In this document: positions 40,504 to 53,700 of the stretch, piece by piece | How the letters are laid out: the number at the start of each line of letters is the position of its first letter | How positions within the stretch are numbered: the stretch's first letter is position 1 | Source: Gossypium raimondii | Taxonomy: Eukaryota > Streptophyta > Magnoliopsida > Malvales > Malvaceae | NCBI RefSeq assembly: GCF_025698545.1 | Contig: NC_068576.1 | Location: 47,733,890-47,797,889 of the forward strand | Direction of reading: 5' to 3' | Length of the DNA: 64,000 nucleotides | Made by a program: the position numbers and the translations under genes | The notes under the pieces: generated by a model | What the model saw: only the letters and a program-made list of their open reading frames with translations | The model's database searches: none | Told to the model about the DNA's origin: nothing

Positions 40504-42595
40504 TGTTCTAACAAGATATTTGATCTGATGCTCTAAGTGTAGTATATTCGTTTGTAAGCTTATAGTTTTTTCGAACAAATTGGTTAATAAAATAATTCAT
40601 GGATTACATTAATATACTTTGTATAATGTCCTCATGTGGCTTTTGCATGCAAAACAAAATAGAAACAAATATTGACTCATTGATTGTCTAATATTTAAAC
40701 AAATACTAAACGGTATTACGTGGTCAGATTATAGTATGGAAAGACAACTTATATTAGTATATGAACCTAAACATGTCTTTATTCTAATCAGAAATGAGCA
40801 AAGCGATTGAAAGACTAATATGTTGTCTATCAAGTTCAATTGGGGAGATACATTGTCTTGGGCATTGGAGCGGATGACTCCCAAAAAATAAAGACATAGA
40901 TGTGACTGAGTGGACTGACAATACATCGGACTGGACCTAAGAATAATGGGTATTGAATTCGTTTACGGATTTATTCACTTGTGATGTTCAAAGTGTGACA
41001 TACCTTAATCCTGAGTGGATGACAGACTATGTATGTGTGAATCGTATACTTTGATGTGAGTAAAAGCTTGAGTTAAAATAGATAAGTAACTGAAAGATGG
41101 TGTGTTAGGTATATGACTTATACAGTATGTAGCGTCATTCACAATAGTGAAATTCTAAATTCGAGATATGGGTAAATGATATCCTCTTATTGGCATTACA
41201 TGGTAAATGAAAAATAAACATGGTCATGGGTTGTTCATTTTTGTGATGAATGACTTAATTACTATTTGATAGTAATTGACTTTTCATGAAGGAAGATGTA
41301 ATGATTACCATAAGATAAAATAAGATCATGTTAGGAGATCAGATTTATCCCAAAGAGATTAAGGATATCTTATGAGGGTAACACACTTATGACAAGGTCA
41401 TTGGACGAACACAGATCGAGTTGCTTTCGTAATGGTATGCCATTAGGGAGAGCTTAGTTATGATACTATAGTGGAATGACTTCGTGATTAAATGAGTTTA
41501 TAATTAATAGGCGAAAAGTTGGAATTTAATTATAAATTATTTGACCCTTAATTGCATATGTCCAATCAGTCCCTCTGTTAGCTCGTTGAAACCATAAATG
41601 AATTGCATATTGAACCAAATGAACAAAAATATATAGAAATGGTAAAGTTAGAGAAATGAGAAACATTCTTTAAATGAAAATGACCTGAAAATGAATTTAT
41701 AATTTTTTAAATTATTAATTAATTAATTAAATAATTGAAGTTCAAAATAGAAATAAATTAATTGGTCATAGTGAATCCGTTGAATGTAGAAATATTAAAT
41801 ATATTTTCTCATAGATTTTTTACGGTAAAGTCGTCATGATTTTAACAAAATTAGAGTTGGGTTAAGAAAATTATTTTATTGAGAAATTTATTTATTTATT
41901 TAAATGAATTTATGCTGTTTATTTTGAAAATAAAAAAACAAGTGTTCGATTGGATTGAATTATAAAGTACCGGATTAAAAGTTTAATAAATACTTATAAT
42001 TAAACCTGATATGGAAGAGGTCCAAAAACCTCTCATGACGGTACATAGGATGACAAGCCCTGGTTTATTTAACTAGGCTTGAGCCCTCTAATCCTAGTTA
42101 GACTAGAATTTAATTTTTCTACTGAAATAAACTTTTACAATTCAATAATATTTTACTTCTTCTCCCTATAAATAGATGGCACCAGTAAGGCTAAATACAC
42201 AAGTAAGTTATACACAACTTTGAGATGTTTTTTATTCTGCTTGAAAATAGTGAGAATTTATTTCTAAGTATAAAATCTATTTTTCAAAATAACAGTTCTA
42301 CCAATTTCTATTAAAGAGAGATTTACTTTCCTACTAAAAGTAAAGAAAGTATTTCTGGTTCTGTGTTTGATTCGACTTTGTTTGAGTCTATACTCGAAGC
42401 AATTCCTATTATGAGAATAGTGAAAGAAGGACATTCGGTTGAAAGCCAGGAACGACAAGGATCCGTCTAGCTGAAAACATAAGTTTATTTTCTATAAATG
42501 GTTTATTACTATAAATATCACATATCGGCTCGGTTTTCAAAATTTTAATTTTTCGCAGTACAAGAAAACTATTTTTGAATCAATTTTTTCCAACA
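40504..42595 (+). mobile_element. Copia-type LTR (+ orientation), probably solo
   Basis: About 2.1 kb, homologous along its length to the inverse-orientation LTR at 43431-48289. Shared blocks include TTGGTTAATAAAAT near the start, GTCAGATTATAGTATGGAAA, GTCTATCAAGTTCAATTGGG, the GGAGCGGATGACTCCC block, and the end region with AAAACTATTTTTGAATC and a final CCAACA at 42595. Neither a primer-binding site after the end nor internal genes are present. The start near 40504 (TGTTCTAACA) is approximate and no matching target duplication was found. Confidence 0.65.
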
Positions 42596-43425
42596 TAAGA
42601 GACTTTGAATAAAACTCCACATATATCTCAATTTCTTTTATCATGAATTTCACAAAGTTCTAGCAGACTAAGGGGAATACCAAAAAACAAGAAACTTCTC
42701 TAAAAGTTGGGTTTTTTTTTATCCTGATTGTTGATCACTTAAGTGGATTATGTGAAGGCTAGAATTTTTTATTGCGGCTGTGGTTCGTGAAACAATTTAC
42801 TACGTAGAATCAAAACTGTTTTACACATCCTCTGCGGAGGTATGATTTCGAACCGTTATTTTTCGATTTAGAAACCTGAACCATTCCTCGCACGTGAATT
42901 CTTGGTTTGCGATCATCAGAGTAATTTTTACACTGCGCCACGGGCATACTGATGATCCAACATTGGATTAGTATATGTTGGTAAGAGCACTTCCATATGT
43001 ATCTTTTGAGTATTGTATGGGCCCACCTTATGTGATGTGGTGCTCTAACGATGCGAGGCTAGGACTATCCTTCTGCTTAAGCCGCAAGATTGAGTGTCAC
43101 CAAATTTTACCTTTAAGCATAGGCATTGTGTCGTTTAATAAGGGTATAACAATTGTCTAGTAAATTAAAGGCATGTTAGAAAGTGACTTGGGTTCAATTG
43201 AATCCCTGGTAGGGCTTTCGAGAGTTTTGGTGAGACTTTAAGAGATTTTAAAATGTCATGATTATTGTCTTGATTTTTGTACCATTGTATTAATTGCTTT
43301 TGAAGATGTGTTTGCCTTTGATTGGGGTTTTTCAAAATATGTTAGTTTCTTTGTTATTGTGGTTTCTTTTAGAGTGTCACTTCAGTTTCCCTCCTGAATA
43401 CTTATAAATAGGGCTTATTCGTGAA
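42596..43425. other. Sequence between two inverse copia-type LTRs, no recognised gene
   Basis: About 830 bp. A 61-codon open frame at 42975-43160 has no family resemblance that I see. It may be original host sequence separating two independent insertions. Confidence 0.4.
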
Positions 43426-43559
43426 TTTAATGTTGGAAATATTATATATGAAAATAGTTTTGTTACATTGAGGAAATTTAAATCTTTTCTTAAAACTGAA
43501 CCCTTATTGTTTTATCTATGGTAATAAATTTTACCAAATTTAATACCTATGTTTTTGGA

Positions 43560-46431
43560 CTAGCTGTAACACCCCTTACCCGAGACCGTTTCCGGAGTCG
43601 AGCACGAGGCATTACTTAACTTATTTTACTAATTCGGAGCATAAAAATTTACTTTTGCAAATTATTTTTACTATTTACAGCAAAGCTGTCCAATTGCGCA
43701 GCAGTCACTAAATTAATTATAACTTGAGCTACGGAACTCAAAATTTAACTCCGTAAATTTTCCTTGAAACTAGACTCATATATCTTCCTACCATAAAATT
43801 TTTAAAATTTTTGGTTCAGCCAATTAGTACAGTTTATTAGTTTAAGTATCCCCTGTTTCACCATTCGACTATTCTGACCTCTTGTTACTAAAAATAACTT
43901 TTATCATTATAGGATTTTCATATGCTATTCCCACTTGTTCCTACAGAAAATAGACTCATTAAGGAATCTAAGCATGTAAATTTCAACTCATAACCATTTT
44001 TGTAAAATTTTTAATTATTTTCTAAACTCAGAACAGGGGACTCCAAAAACAGTTCTGACCTATCTTACTAAAATTCACATATCTTAAAATATAAATTTCT
44101 TTTTGCTACACTGTTATTTTTCCATGAAAATAGACTCAACAAGCTTTAATTCCATATATCATTCATCCTCTAATTCATTTTATACCATCCTAGGTGATTT
44201 TTCAAAGTCACGTCACAGTGCTGTCTGAATTCTGTTTCTTTGCAAAATTTTACCCTTTTATGATTTCCATTCATAGTTTATCACCTAAACTTTTATAACA
44301 ACAAACACTTCCATACTTAACCATTTTAGCAACCATTCATCATCAAATACTTACACATCATTCTTTAGCAAGATCATAAATACAAACATTTAGAATAACT
44401 AAATCCCTATACATGCCATAACTCAAACGTGTTTCGACATAAAATACCGAGCAGTTGTGGTTGATAGTGTGGACGATCTCCGACTTCTTTAGGATCCTTG
44501 AAGTAAGTAGCCTTGTAATACTATAAGAGAAAGAGAAATAAAAGACGTAAGCATAAAGCTAAGTAAGTTTACTAGAAAATAAATAACAATATTTAACTTA
44601 AATAATTAAACTCAATGTCTATATCTCTAGTTTACTCTTTAGTTAATCTCATACTAGTTCTCTTACTTGTTTACTTAGAATACTTGTGTGCATAACTTAC
44701 TCAACCCTTGCTGCATCGTTGAACATCAATTGATAGTATAATAAGTTCTTAAGTCTTACAACTTACCTGAGCTTGCCATTTATGCTTTAAACTGAACTTT
44801 CATGAACATGATTCGTTTACAAGCCCGTTGAGCTACATTGGAATAATAAGGATACTCGGGTCTCTTCGATAATAACATGCCAAAACCATGTCCTGCACAT
44901 GGTCTTACATGGGATGTTCTCATGTTGGTGCCCATGCCATGTCCTGACATGGTCTTATAGGGACCTCTCATCTCGGTGCCAACGCCATGTCCTGCACATG
45001 GTCTTACATGGGACCTCTTGTCTCGGTGCCCATGCCATGTCCTGCACATGGTCTTACATGGGACCTCTCATCTCGGTGCCAATGCCATGTCCTGCACATG
45101 GTCTTACATGGGACCTCTCATCTCGGTGCCAATGCCATGTCCTGACATGGTCTTACATGGGACCTCTCATCTTGGTGCCAATGCCATGTCCCAGACATGG
45201 TCTTACATGGGACCTCTTTACCCAAATGTCATGACATTTGTATCCAAGACCATCCTTATGTATCAACGGGACTTTTTAAATTTTAATTCTCTATCATTTC
45301 ATGCTTGGATCATCATCAAATAAATTCATAAAATAAATTCATAATTGCTGGAAATTAACAGCATTAATAATAAATATTGAAATATTGCATTTATTTACCG
45401 TAAACTTACCTCGGTACCAATTATAGCCAAATTCACCAACTTAGTCTTCAACTTTATTCTTCCTTTGTCTAACCTCGAGTTTCAGACTTCTTGATCTAAA
45501 ATAGTAAATTTAACTTATTTAATAATCACATTCATCAAAACAGCCCTCGACTCTAACTTTTTCAAAATTACAATTTTGCCCCTAAACTTTTACATAATTA
45601 CATTTTTGCCCCAAGGCTCGGAAATTAAACTTCATCTCTTATTATTATGTTTTATAACATTCTGAACATTTTTCCCTTCTATGGCAACATCAAATTCTCA
45701 CTCTAACATGTACTTATGAACATTAGGTATTTTTACCGATTATGTCGTTTTACTCGTTTTCACTTAAAATCGCTTAGCAAAAGTTGTTTAACATAATTTC
45801 TAGCTTCATATTCTATCATAAAAAATCAAAATAAACATTTTTCACCTATGGGTATTTTTCCAAATATAAACCCTAGGTTAAATTATTGCTAGAATAAGCT
45901 AAATTAAGCTACCGGATCTCAAAAACGTAAAGAACATTAAAAACGGGGCTTGGGATCACTTACTATGGAGCTTGGAAGCTTGAAAACCCTAACTATGGCT
46001 TCCCCCCTTGCTGGTTTCGTTCATATGAAGAAGATGAGCATAATTTGCCATCTTTTTCCCTTTTAATTCATTTTAATTACTAGATTACCAAATTGCCCCT
46101 AACTTAAAAATTTTCTATTTCACTTATCTCATGTCCATTTTTGTCTACCAAGTTACCAATGGTATAATTACCATATAAGGACCTCCAATTTAAAGTTTCA
46201 TAACAATTGGACACCTCTAACATGTAGAACTCAACTTTTGCACTTTTTACAATTTAGTCCTTTTGACTAAATTGGGTGCCCAAACGTCGAAATTTTCGAA
46301 CGAAATTTTCACGAAATCATTTTGTGAAATTGTAGACCATAAAAATATAAGAAAAATAAAATTTTTCTCATCGGATTTGTGGTCCCGAAACCACTGTTCC
46401 GATAACCTCAAATTTGGGCCATTACATTAGC
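43560..46431 (-). mobile_element. Ty3/gypsy solo LTR (- orientation) nested in the copia-type LTR
   Basis: The LTR spans 43565-46426. On the + strand it begins TGTAACACCCCTTACCCGAG and ends AATTTGGGCCATTACA, that is, an inverse copy of the family at 36942-39258; the GGTCCCGAAACCACTGTTCC signature lies just inside the high-coordinate end. Flanking pentamers CTAGC (43560-43564) and TTAGC (46427-46431) match at 4 of 5 positions. There are no internal genes. Apparent open frames at 44780-45323 come from the minisatellite it carries. Confidence 0.82.
44885..45225 (-). repeat. LTR minisatellite, about 55-60-bp unit, six copies
   Basis: Units contain CCATGTCCTGCACATGGTCT then TACATGGGACCTCTCATCTC and GGTGCCAATG. 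Each unit includes an ACATGG/CCATGT palindrome. The same motif in inverse orientation occurs only about twice in the solo LTR at 36942-39258, so copy number has changed within the family. Confidence 0.88.
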
Positions 46432-48460
46432 GAGATTTGTCGATTCCTAGCTTTCTACCAAATAATATTATCTACTATCCTTGAAGCATCGATTGCTAAG
46501 GGAGCGGGCTCTTATTCCGAGTCGAACATAGAATGAAAATTCTAACTTTCCAATGGGAAAAACTTACTTTCTTTATGTTAACCAAAACTGAAAAAACACA
46601 AACTCGAGTACTCATGAATTTAGAATTTATTTTGTAGCTAAATAAACTTTTCTAAAATTTGACAAAGTATCCATATATGTCAAAGTTTTGTACTTGGCTA
46701 TCCCATAGTCCCTATTTATAAGAAAAAAAAATCACAATAGTTTTACTTGAATAAGAAGGGAAAGAAAAAAATAACATTTAATAGCAAAATTTAAAGTCCC
46801 ACTAAGACCCATTACAGTGGGCGGCACATATACTAGGTTTCTTCAATAGCCCACCCCTAATAAGAATGAGCTTGTTGGACCTTTTTCATATATTGAGTAT
46901 AATTATATATGCAATCTAGTTTCTAATTAAAACAAGCTCATTTAATTATTCAACCTAATAACTAGTTTTCTATTCTCTAAATATTATTTTATTCAATTAA
47001 ATTATTTTATCAACCCAATTCTAATTTGTTAAAACCATGTCGACTTTATCATATAAAAATCTATGAGTGGATAAATTTGTCCTATTCAATATATTCGTGA
47101 TAATTGATTAATTTAATTTTTACTTTGAACTTCAATTATTTATTTATAATAAATTAAATAATAATTCAAAGAATTTAAATTAATTTCCAAGTCAGCTCAT
47201 GTTTCTTTTGAGAAAATACATTTACTACGGATGATAATTCATGTAATCTATTTCTCTTTGGTTGTTTTCATTCATTCAACATATCAATTTTTGTGCAATC
47301 TATATAGGGTTCTGTTGAGCTAGCAGAGGGATCGATTAAACATATATAATTAGGGAAATTAAGTTCGGAATCTTCGTCTATTAATTACAACATTATTTAG
47401 TCATGAAGTCAATCCACTAAAAGTACCATAAGTGAACTCTCCATTATACATCATTATGGAAGAAACTTAGATTTATGCTTTGCCCAATAACTTTGTCATC
47501 AATGTATTGCCCTTATAGGATATCCTTAATGTCTTTGGATTAAATTCGTTTACCTAATATGATCCTATTTTATCTCATGGTTACTATTGCAACTTCCACA
47601 ATAAAATAGATTATTACTAATAAATAGTAACAACAATTTTTTGTCCTTGATGAATGATTTATGGTCACGTTCATTTTTCATAATCCATGCAATGCCAGTG
47701 AAAGAATACTCTTTATTTGTGAACAAACTTTTAGCTTTGACACGAATTGAGTACAAGCTTTCAATATATCAAAGCGTATAAATTACATGTACATAATTAG
47801 TCACTTACTCAAGATTAAGATAAGTCATACTATGAGAGCCACATGTGAATAGATCCATAACGTATGTTATGTCTGATGTATTGTTAATCCAAATGATAAC
47901 ACCTATATCTTTATCTTTCTGGGAGTCACTTGCTCCGATATTCAAGACAATATATCTCCTTAATTGGACTTGATAGACAATATAATAGTTCATTGAATCA
48001 ATTGCTCAATTTTGATTGCTTAAACTATGAACCTTTTAAATTACCTACTAATGTAAGTGGTCTTCCTACATCATAATCTGACCTTATGATCCAACTTAGT
48101 ATTAGTTAATTTTTAGGTATTTAATGAGCCAATATTTGTTTTATTCACTTTATTTTTCGTGCAAAAACTAGTGGGGACTGTTTATACAAAAGAAAATAAT
48201 TTAATTATGGAATTTTATTAACCAATTTATTCAAAACATTATAAGCATAAATGACGAAATAACTATACTAAGAGTATAAAATCCTAACATTTAGGGATCG
48301 TATCTTCTTCTTTTCTTTCAATCCTATTTTGTTGTTTTTTTATTGTGAAATCACTTATTATCTTTTGTCTTTTTAATTTTGATGTCTTTTCTTCAAAAAT
48401 AGATGTTGATCCTTCAATATTTCACATTAATAATGCTCCAATGAAAGGTGAATAATAATA

Positions 48461-51021
48461 TATAACACCCCTAACCTAAATTCATCGCCAGAACAGGGTT
48501 ATAGAGCATTTCCAAAGTTTGCAGATCAAATAAATAGACATTTCATATCATATAACATTCATGTCAAAAACCAATCAAAATTAAACATATTGTCCCTTAT
48601 ACAAGCCCTTGAGACCCAAAATACACGTTAGAAACAAGTGGGGACTAGTTCGGATACTCTTTTTCGGAAAACATTGAAAATTTTCAAAGTTGCAGAGGAT
48701 ACAAGGTTATGTGGCCAGGCCGTGTGACTCACACAGTTAGGAGACATGCTCGTGTCTCAGGCCATGTGGGCATTCGAAATAGGGACACACAGCCGTGTCC
48801 CAGCCTGTGTTTGTGTAACTCCCTGACTTGGGTCACACGGCCAAGTCACACGCCCGTGTGCTAGGCCGTGTTAAGCATACTGACTTGTGCAATTTTAAAG
48901 ATACTGGGGGCACAAGGCCGTGTCCTTTGGTCGTGTGTCACACACGGCTGAGACACACGCCCATGTCTCTACCTGTGTGGACAAAAATAAGCCATTTTCC
49001 AAGCCTCATTTCTCACCCAATTTGCTACCAACCTAAAAACAACAATTTTCATATCAACAAGCCATAACAAGACATTAAAAACAAGCTAAAATCAAGTCTT
49101 AAACATGTAATGTCATAACATACAACCAGTATGCCCTTAGGCACCTCAAATGAAAAATTAATAACTTGTCAAGCAAATATCCCTATATACCTAGATAACC
49201 AAATTCATGTATGCATATTCAAGCCACATTTTACTTTCTTTCATTCTGCCATATCACTCACACATCTAACATGACAAAGTCACTTATATATATGCATCAA
49301 AATATACCAAGCACAAGCCATTTAAGTGGCTAGTCTCAACAAAACTTTTATATGCCAACATTGGCCAAAATAACCTATACATGCCATTATAACCAAAATT
49401 TATTTGCTAAAAGTACCAAAAGAGCCGATGGATAGTGTGAAATAGATCCGACCAGCTTCCAACCAGAACAAGCTTCTGAATTACTATAAAACATGGAAAA
49501 TAACACAGAGTAAGCATTTAAGCTTAGTAAGTTTGTATAATACAAAATTTAACTTACCATATTTCCATAAAATAGGTAAGTAAACATAGCATATCTCAAC
49601 CAATTTGGCCAAAGTCTAAACATGTGATCATCAGCATATTAGCCATGAAAATCACATGTAAGATCCAACATACATGGTTGAATTCATCAAATAATCACAT
49701 TTCATGTATTTCATGTATATACCGGTAATAGTCCATATCAAACCTCATATGATTTCATAATAGAACTATGTCTGTTGAACCATTTAAAATATCGTTGGAT
49801 ACACGGGTAGTACACACGAGGTGTACTGAACTATAATCCATCAATTCATATTCATGTATGCTCATACGAGCTGTAAACAGTAAGCTTTTCCGAGCTAAAT
49901 AACTGGGAAGCTCATGCGAGCTGTATAACGGGAAGCTCATGCGAGCTATGGTGTGTCTGCAACACATGCAGGACCCCAACCAAATCGGTAACCCTAATGA
50001 CATGTCATTTGTATCCTACGAATTTCATAAGGTTTAAACGGGGATCGGTAATTATCAAATATACAATCAGTATTTATTCATGGCAATTATACAATTCAAA
50101 AACAATAATTCAATTAAACACAGATAAATGTACACTTTAATTACGAACTTACCTCGACAATGTATTTAGATACGAAGGTGACTAATCCAATATTTTTCCT
50201 TTGCCTCTATCTAACTCTGTATAAGATCTAACCGGATCTATACTAATAAATTTAACTCAATTCAATATAATTCTCATTCAACTTAGTCCAACACACATTT
50301 TTTGCAAAATTATTATTTTCCCCTATACTTTTAATTTATTACAATTTAGTCCCTAGGCTCAGAAAATGACTTTCATGCAATTTAATCTTTACACAGGCCT
50401 AATCAATATTTTTAATACATATTAATAGCAGCCCACATAATTCAAAATTTCACAATTTTACCATAAATTTATCATCTTTTTGTAATTTAATCCTCGAGTT
50501 AGCTAGATTAAGCTACTACGATATCAGAAACATAGAAATCATTAAAAACGGGCCAAGAAAACATACCTAATTAAGCAAAACAAACTTGGTAATATCTTAA
50601 GCTTCCATGGCTAGGTTTTTTTTTATGGTAGATGATGATAATAGATGATATTTGTTTATTTTATTAATTTATTATAACTTTAATCATTAATTTCCAAAAT
50701 TAACCTTAATATTTCATGAAATTTCCAATGATGACTATTCATACTTATCCACTAACCACCTTAATGGTCTATTTACTATATAAGAACCTCCAATTTCAAA
50801 TTCTATAGTTATTTAATACCAATAGCTATTAAAACTCAACTTTTGCACTTAATGCAATTTAGTCCTTTTCATCAAATTAGGTATGTAAATAGTAAAATTT
50901 CTTAACGAAATTTTTATATGGTATTTCTATCATACTGTAGACCATATAATAATGATAATTTGGCTTTGAATTTGTGGTCTCGAAACCACTGTTCCGATTT
51001 CATTGAAAACGGGTTGTTACA
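48461..51021 (-). repeat. 3' LTR of the gypsy element
   Basis: About 2.56 kb. The low-coordinate end is TATAACACCCCTAACC (complement of the LTR 3' end) and the high-coordinate end is CGGGTTGTTACA (complement of the LTR start). CGAAACCACTGTTCCGAT lies just inside, as in the gypsy solo LTRs. A GC-richer block at 48710-48975 is dense in CACACGG/CCGTGTG palindromic words. A repeated GAAGCTCATGCGAGCTGT-type unit occurs at 49860-49960. Confidence 0.85.
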
Positions 51022-51035
51022 ACTCTCCCCTAAAG
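51022..51035 (-). other. Polypurine tract of the gypsy element
   Basis: On the - strand, TTTAGGGGAGAGT directly abuts the start of the 3' LTR, the expected position of the plus-strand primer. Confidence 0.75.
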
Positions 51036-51564
51036 GAATTTTTGTCCTCAAAAATCTTACCAATAAAGAGGTTCGTATATTGCTTTCTCATAATTTCCTC
51101 AGGTTCCCAAGTAGCTTCTTCTATTCTGTGTCACTATCAGAGAACCTTTACTAAAACTACATTTTTATTTCTCAATTCTTTCACCTCTTGTGCTAGAATT
51201 CGGATCGGTTCTTCACTGTATGTCACGTTAGGCTGAATCTCAACATCCGTCGAGGAGATAACATGTGAAGGGTTAGATCGGTACCATCATAACATAGACA
51301 CGTGAAAGACATTGTGAATCTTTTCTAGTTCTGACGGTAAAGCTAATTGATCAGCAACAAGTCTGATTCTCTCAGTAATCTGATATGGCCGATAAATCGT
51401 GGACTCAATTTTCCTTTATAACCGAGCCGAATAACTTTTTTCCAGGGTGAAACTTTCAAAAATACCTTGTCACTAACTTGAAACTCTATATCTTTACGTT
51501 TAAGATCCACATAAGATTTCTAACGATCCAAAGTTGCTTTTAAGCTATCTCGGATCACTTTCAC

Positions 51565-52366
51565 TTATTCCTCAGTCTCGCGAATCAAATCAACCCCATG
51601 TATCTTTTTCTCACTAAGCTCAGTCCAATATGACAGAGTTCGGCAGTTGCGACCATATAAAGCCTCATATGATGCCATTTTTATTCTTGATTGAAAATTA
51701 TTATATGCGAATTCGACTAACGACAAATATTTTTCCCAATTGCCTTCGAACTCTAAAACACAAAGACGCAACATATCATCAAGAATCTGGATCACACACT
51801 CCTAGAGCTTGTAATTGTGTACCTAGAGCTAAAATGCAATCGCGTATGCAGAGCTTCCAGTAACTTTTTCCAGAATTGCAATGTGAACTACGGATCTATA
51901 TCCAAAATAATAGAGACTGGCACTCCGTGCAACCTGACAATCTCCGAAACATATAACTCACTAATCTATCAAGTGAGAAATCCGTACGTACTGAAATAAA
52001 ATGTACAGACTTCGTCAAACGATCAAATATAACCCAAATAACATCTTTCTTTTTCGGAGATAGGGGTAGCCCCGATACAAAGTCCATAGTAACTTTATCC
52101 CATGTCCATTCTAGTATCATCACTAGCTGTAACAATCCTGAAGGTACCTGATGTTTAGCTTTAACTTGCTGACATATTAGACATCTAGATACAAAATCAG
52201 AAATATCACGTTTCATTCCCGACCACCAGTACATTTGTATGAAATCATTGTACATTTTATTACTCCCCGGATGAACAGGTAAGATACCACTATGAGCTTC
52301 ATGAAAAATTTTCTGTATAAGCTCTGGATTTTTCAATACATAAATTCTACCTTTGAAAACAAACAA
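51565..52366 (-). pseudogene. Gypsy integrase, broken
   Basis: On the - strand a 156-codon open part contains the zinc-binding region end (CLICQQVKAKH) and the catalytic core start (WDKVTMDFVSGLP, with the first Asp; then VIWVIFDRLTKSVHFI with the second). It breaks into another frame, which continues with FEGNWEKYLSLVEFAYNN and YGRNCRTLSYWTE at 51795-51565. There are at least one frameshift and stops between the parts. The element cannot integrate by itself. Confidence 0.85.
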
Positions 52367-52644
52367 TTATCGGGTCCTATTTGAAATTCTGAATAAAAAA
52401 TTGACTCACATTGTACCCATTTAGTTAACATCTCATTATCACATTTTTGAGCTTCGCAGATCTATTGCAAAAATGTTGGTTTAGAATTTAATTTGGCTAA
52501 AATCACGCCATCATTAGATAGTGGCAGTCGAGTATTCATCGTTCATAGAACAAGCAATGACTTTCTACTTAGAGCATCCACAACTACATTTGCTTTTCCC
52601 GGATGATAACCAATAATTAACTCATAATCTTTCGATAGTTCAAG

Positions 52645-52905
52645 CTATCTACGCTGGCTCAGATTCAAATCTTTCTGCGACATCAAATATTTTAAACTCT
52701 TGTTATCGGTAAATACATGACATTTTTTACCGAACAAATGGTGTCGCCAAATTTTCAATGCAAAGAAAATAATTACCAACTCTAAATCATGTATAGGATA
52801 GTTCTTTTCATGTGGCTTTAATTTTCTAGAAGCATAAGTTATTACTTTGCCTTCTTGCATCAAAACACAGCCTAAACCGATCAATGATGCGTCACTAAAA
52901 ATCAC
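52645..52905 (-). pseudogene. Gypsy RNase H, fragment
   Basis: The - strand reads [40 protein letters not shown], then [19 protein letters not shown], the standard Ty3/gypsy RNase H blocks with the first Asp (SDAS) and the TDNKSL motif. A stop precedes and follows it. Confidence 0.88.
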
Positions 52906-53217
52906 AAATTCCTTACCCGATTTAGGCTAAACCAGAATTGGTGCTTCGGTTAATAGTGCTTTCAGCTGGTTAAAACTTTGCTGACATTTATCAGATCGTT
53001 CAAACTTCACATCTTTTTGTAATAGTTGTGTCATTGGTGTAGCTATCATCGAAAATCCTTTTACAAATCTCCAGTAATAACTAGCTAATCCCAGAAAACT
53101 TCTGACTTCAGATACATTTATTGTTGGTTTCTAGTTAAGAATAGCTAAAATTTTATTCGGATCAACTCTAATGCATTTAGCCGATACTATGTGTCCTAGA
53201 AAACCAACTTTCTGAAG

Positions 53218-53700
53218 TCAAAATTCACATTTACTAAATTTAGCAAACAATTGTTTATCTCGCAAAGTCTGCAGAACAATTCTCAGATGCTCGACATGTT
53301 TAGTCTCATTTTGAGAATATATCAAAATATCATCAATAAATACCATAATAAATCTATCCAAATACAGTCTAAAAATTCTATTAATTAAATCCATAAATAT
53401 TGTAGGTGATTTAGTTAAACCAAACGGTATCACAAGAAATTCATAATGCCCGTACCTAGTTCTGAATGTTGTTTTCAGCACATCTAAATCTTTCACTCGT
53501 AACTGATAATAGTTAGAACGAAGATCAATCTTAGAGAACACTGTGGCACCTTTCAACTGAACAAACAAATCATCAATGCGAGGGAGTGGATATTTATTCT
53601 TGATCATAACTTTGTTGTGTTTACGGTAATCAATGCATAATCTCATCGATCCATCCTTTTTCTTAACAAACAGAACCGGTGCACCCCAAGGTGAAAAACT
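53218..53700 (-). pseudogene. Gypsy reverse transcriptase, fragment
   Basis: A 142-codon open part on the - strand contains [20 protein letters not shown], then [35 protein letters not shown] and the catalytic FIDDILIYS. The upstream strand reading [14 protein letters not shown] lies at about 53690-53647 in the same frame without a Met. Stops bound it, for example after KFSKCEF at 53218. Confidence 0.9.

Larger units (their letters stand above)
43426..48294 (-). mobile_element. Copia-type solo LTR (- orientation) split by a nested gypsy solo LTR
   Basis: On the - strand the LTR starts TGTTAGGATTTTATACTC at 48289 and runs to 46432. It resumes at 43564 and ends TTTCCAACA at 43431. The two parts join to about 2.0 kb, collinear with the + orientation copy at 40504-42595. 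Flanking pentamers are TTTAA (43426-43430) and TTTAG (48290-48294), 4 of 5 identical. The interruption is a complete gypsy solo LTR with its own duplication, so the copia-type LTR is the older insertion. Confidence 0.78.

Noticed and set aside
44780..45323. Overlapping open frames with repeated Met/Cys/His/Trp-rich units on both strands
   Set aside because: They are translations of the LTR minisatellite; the repetition comes from DNA tandem units.
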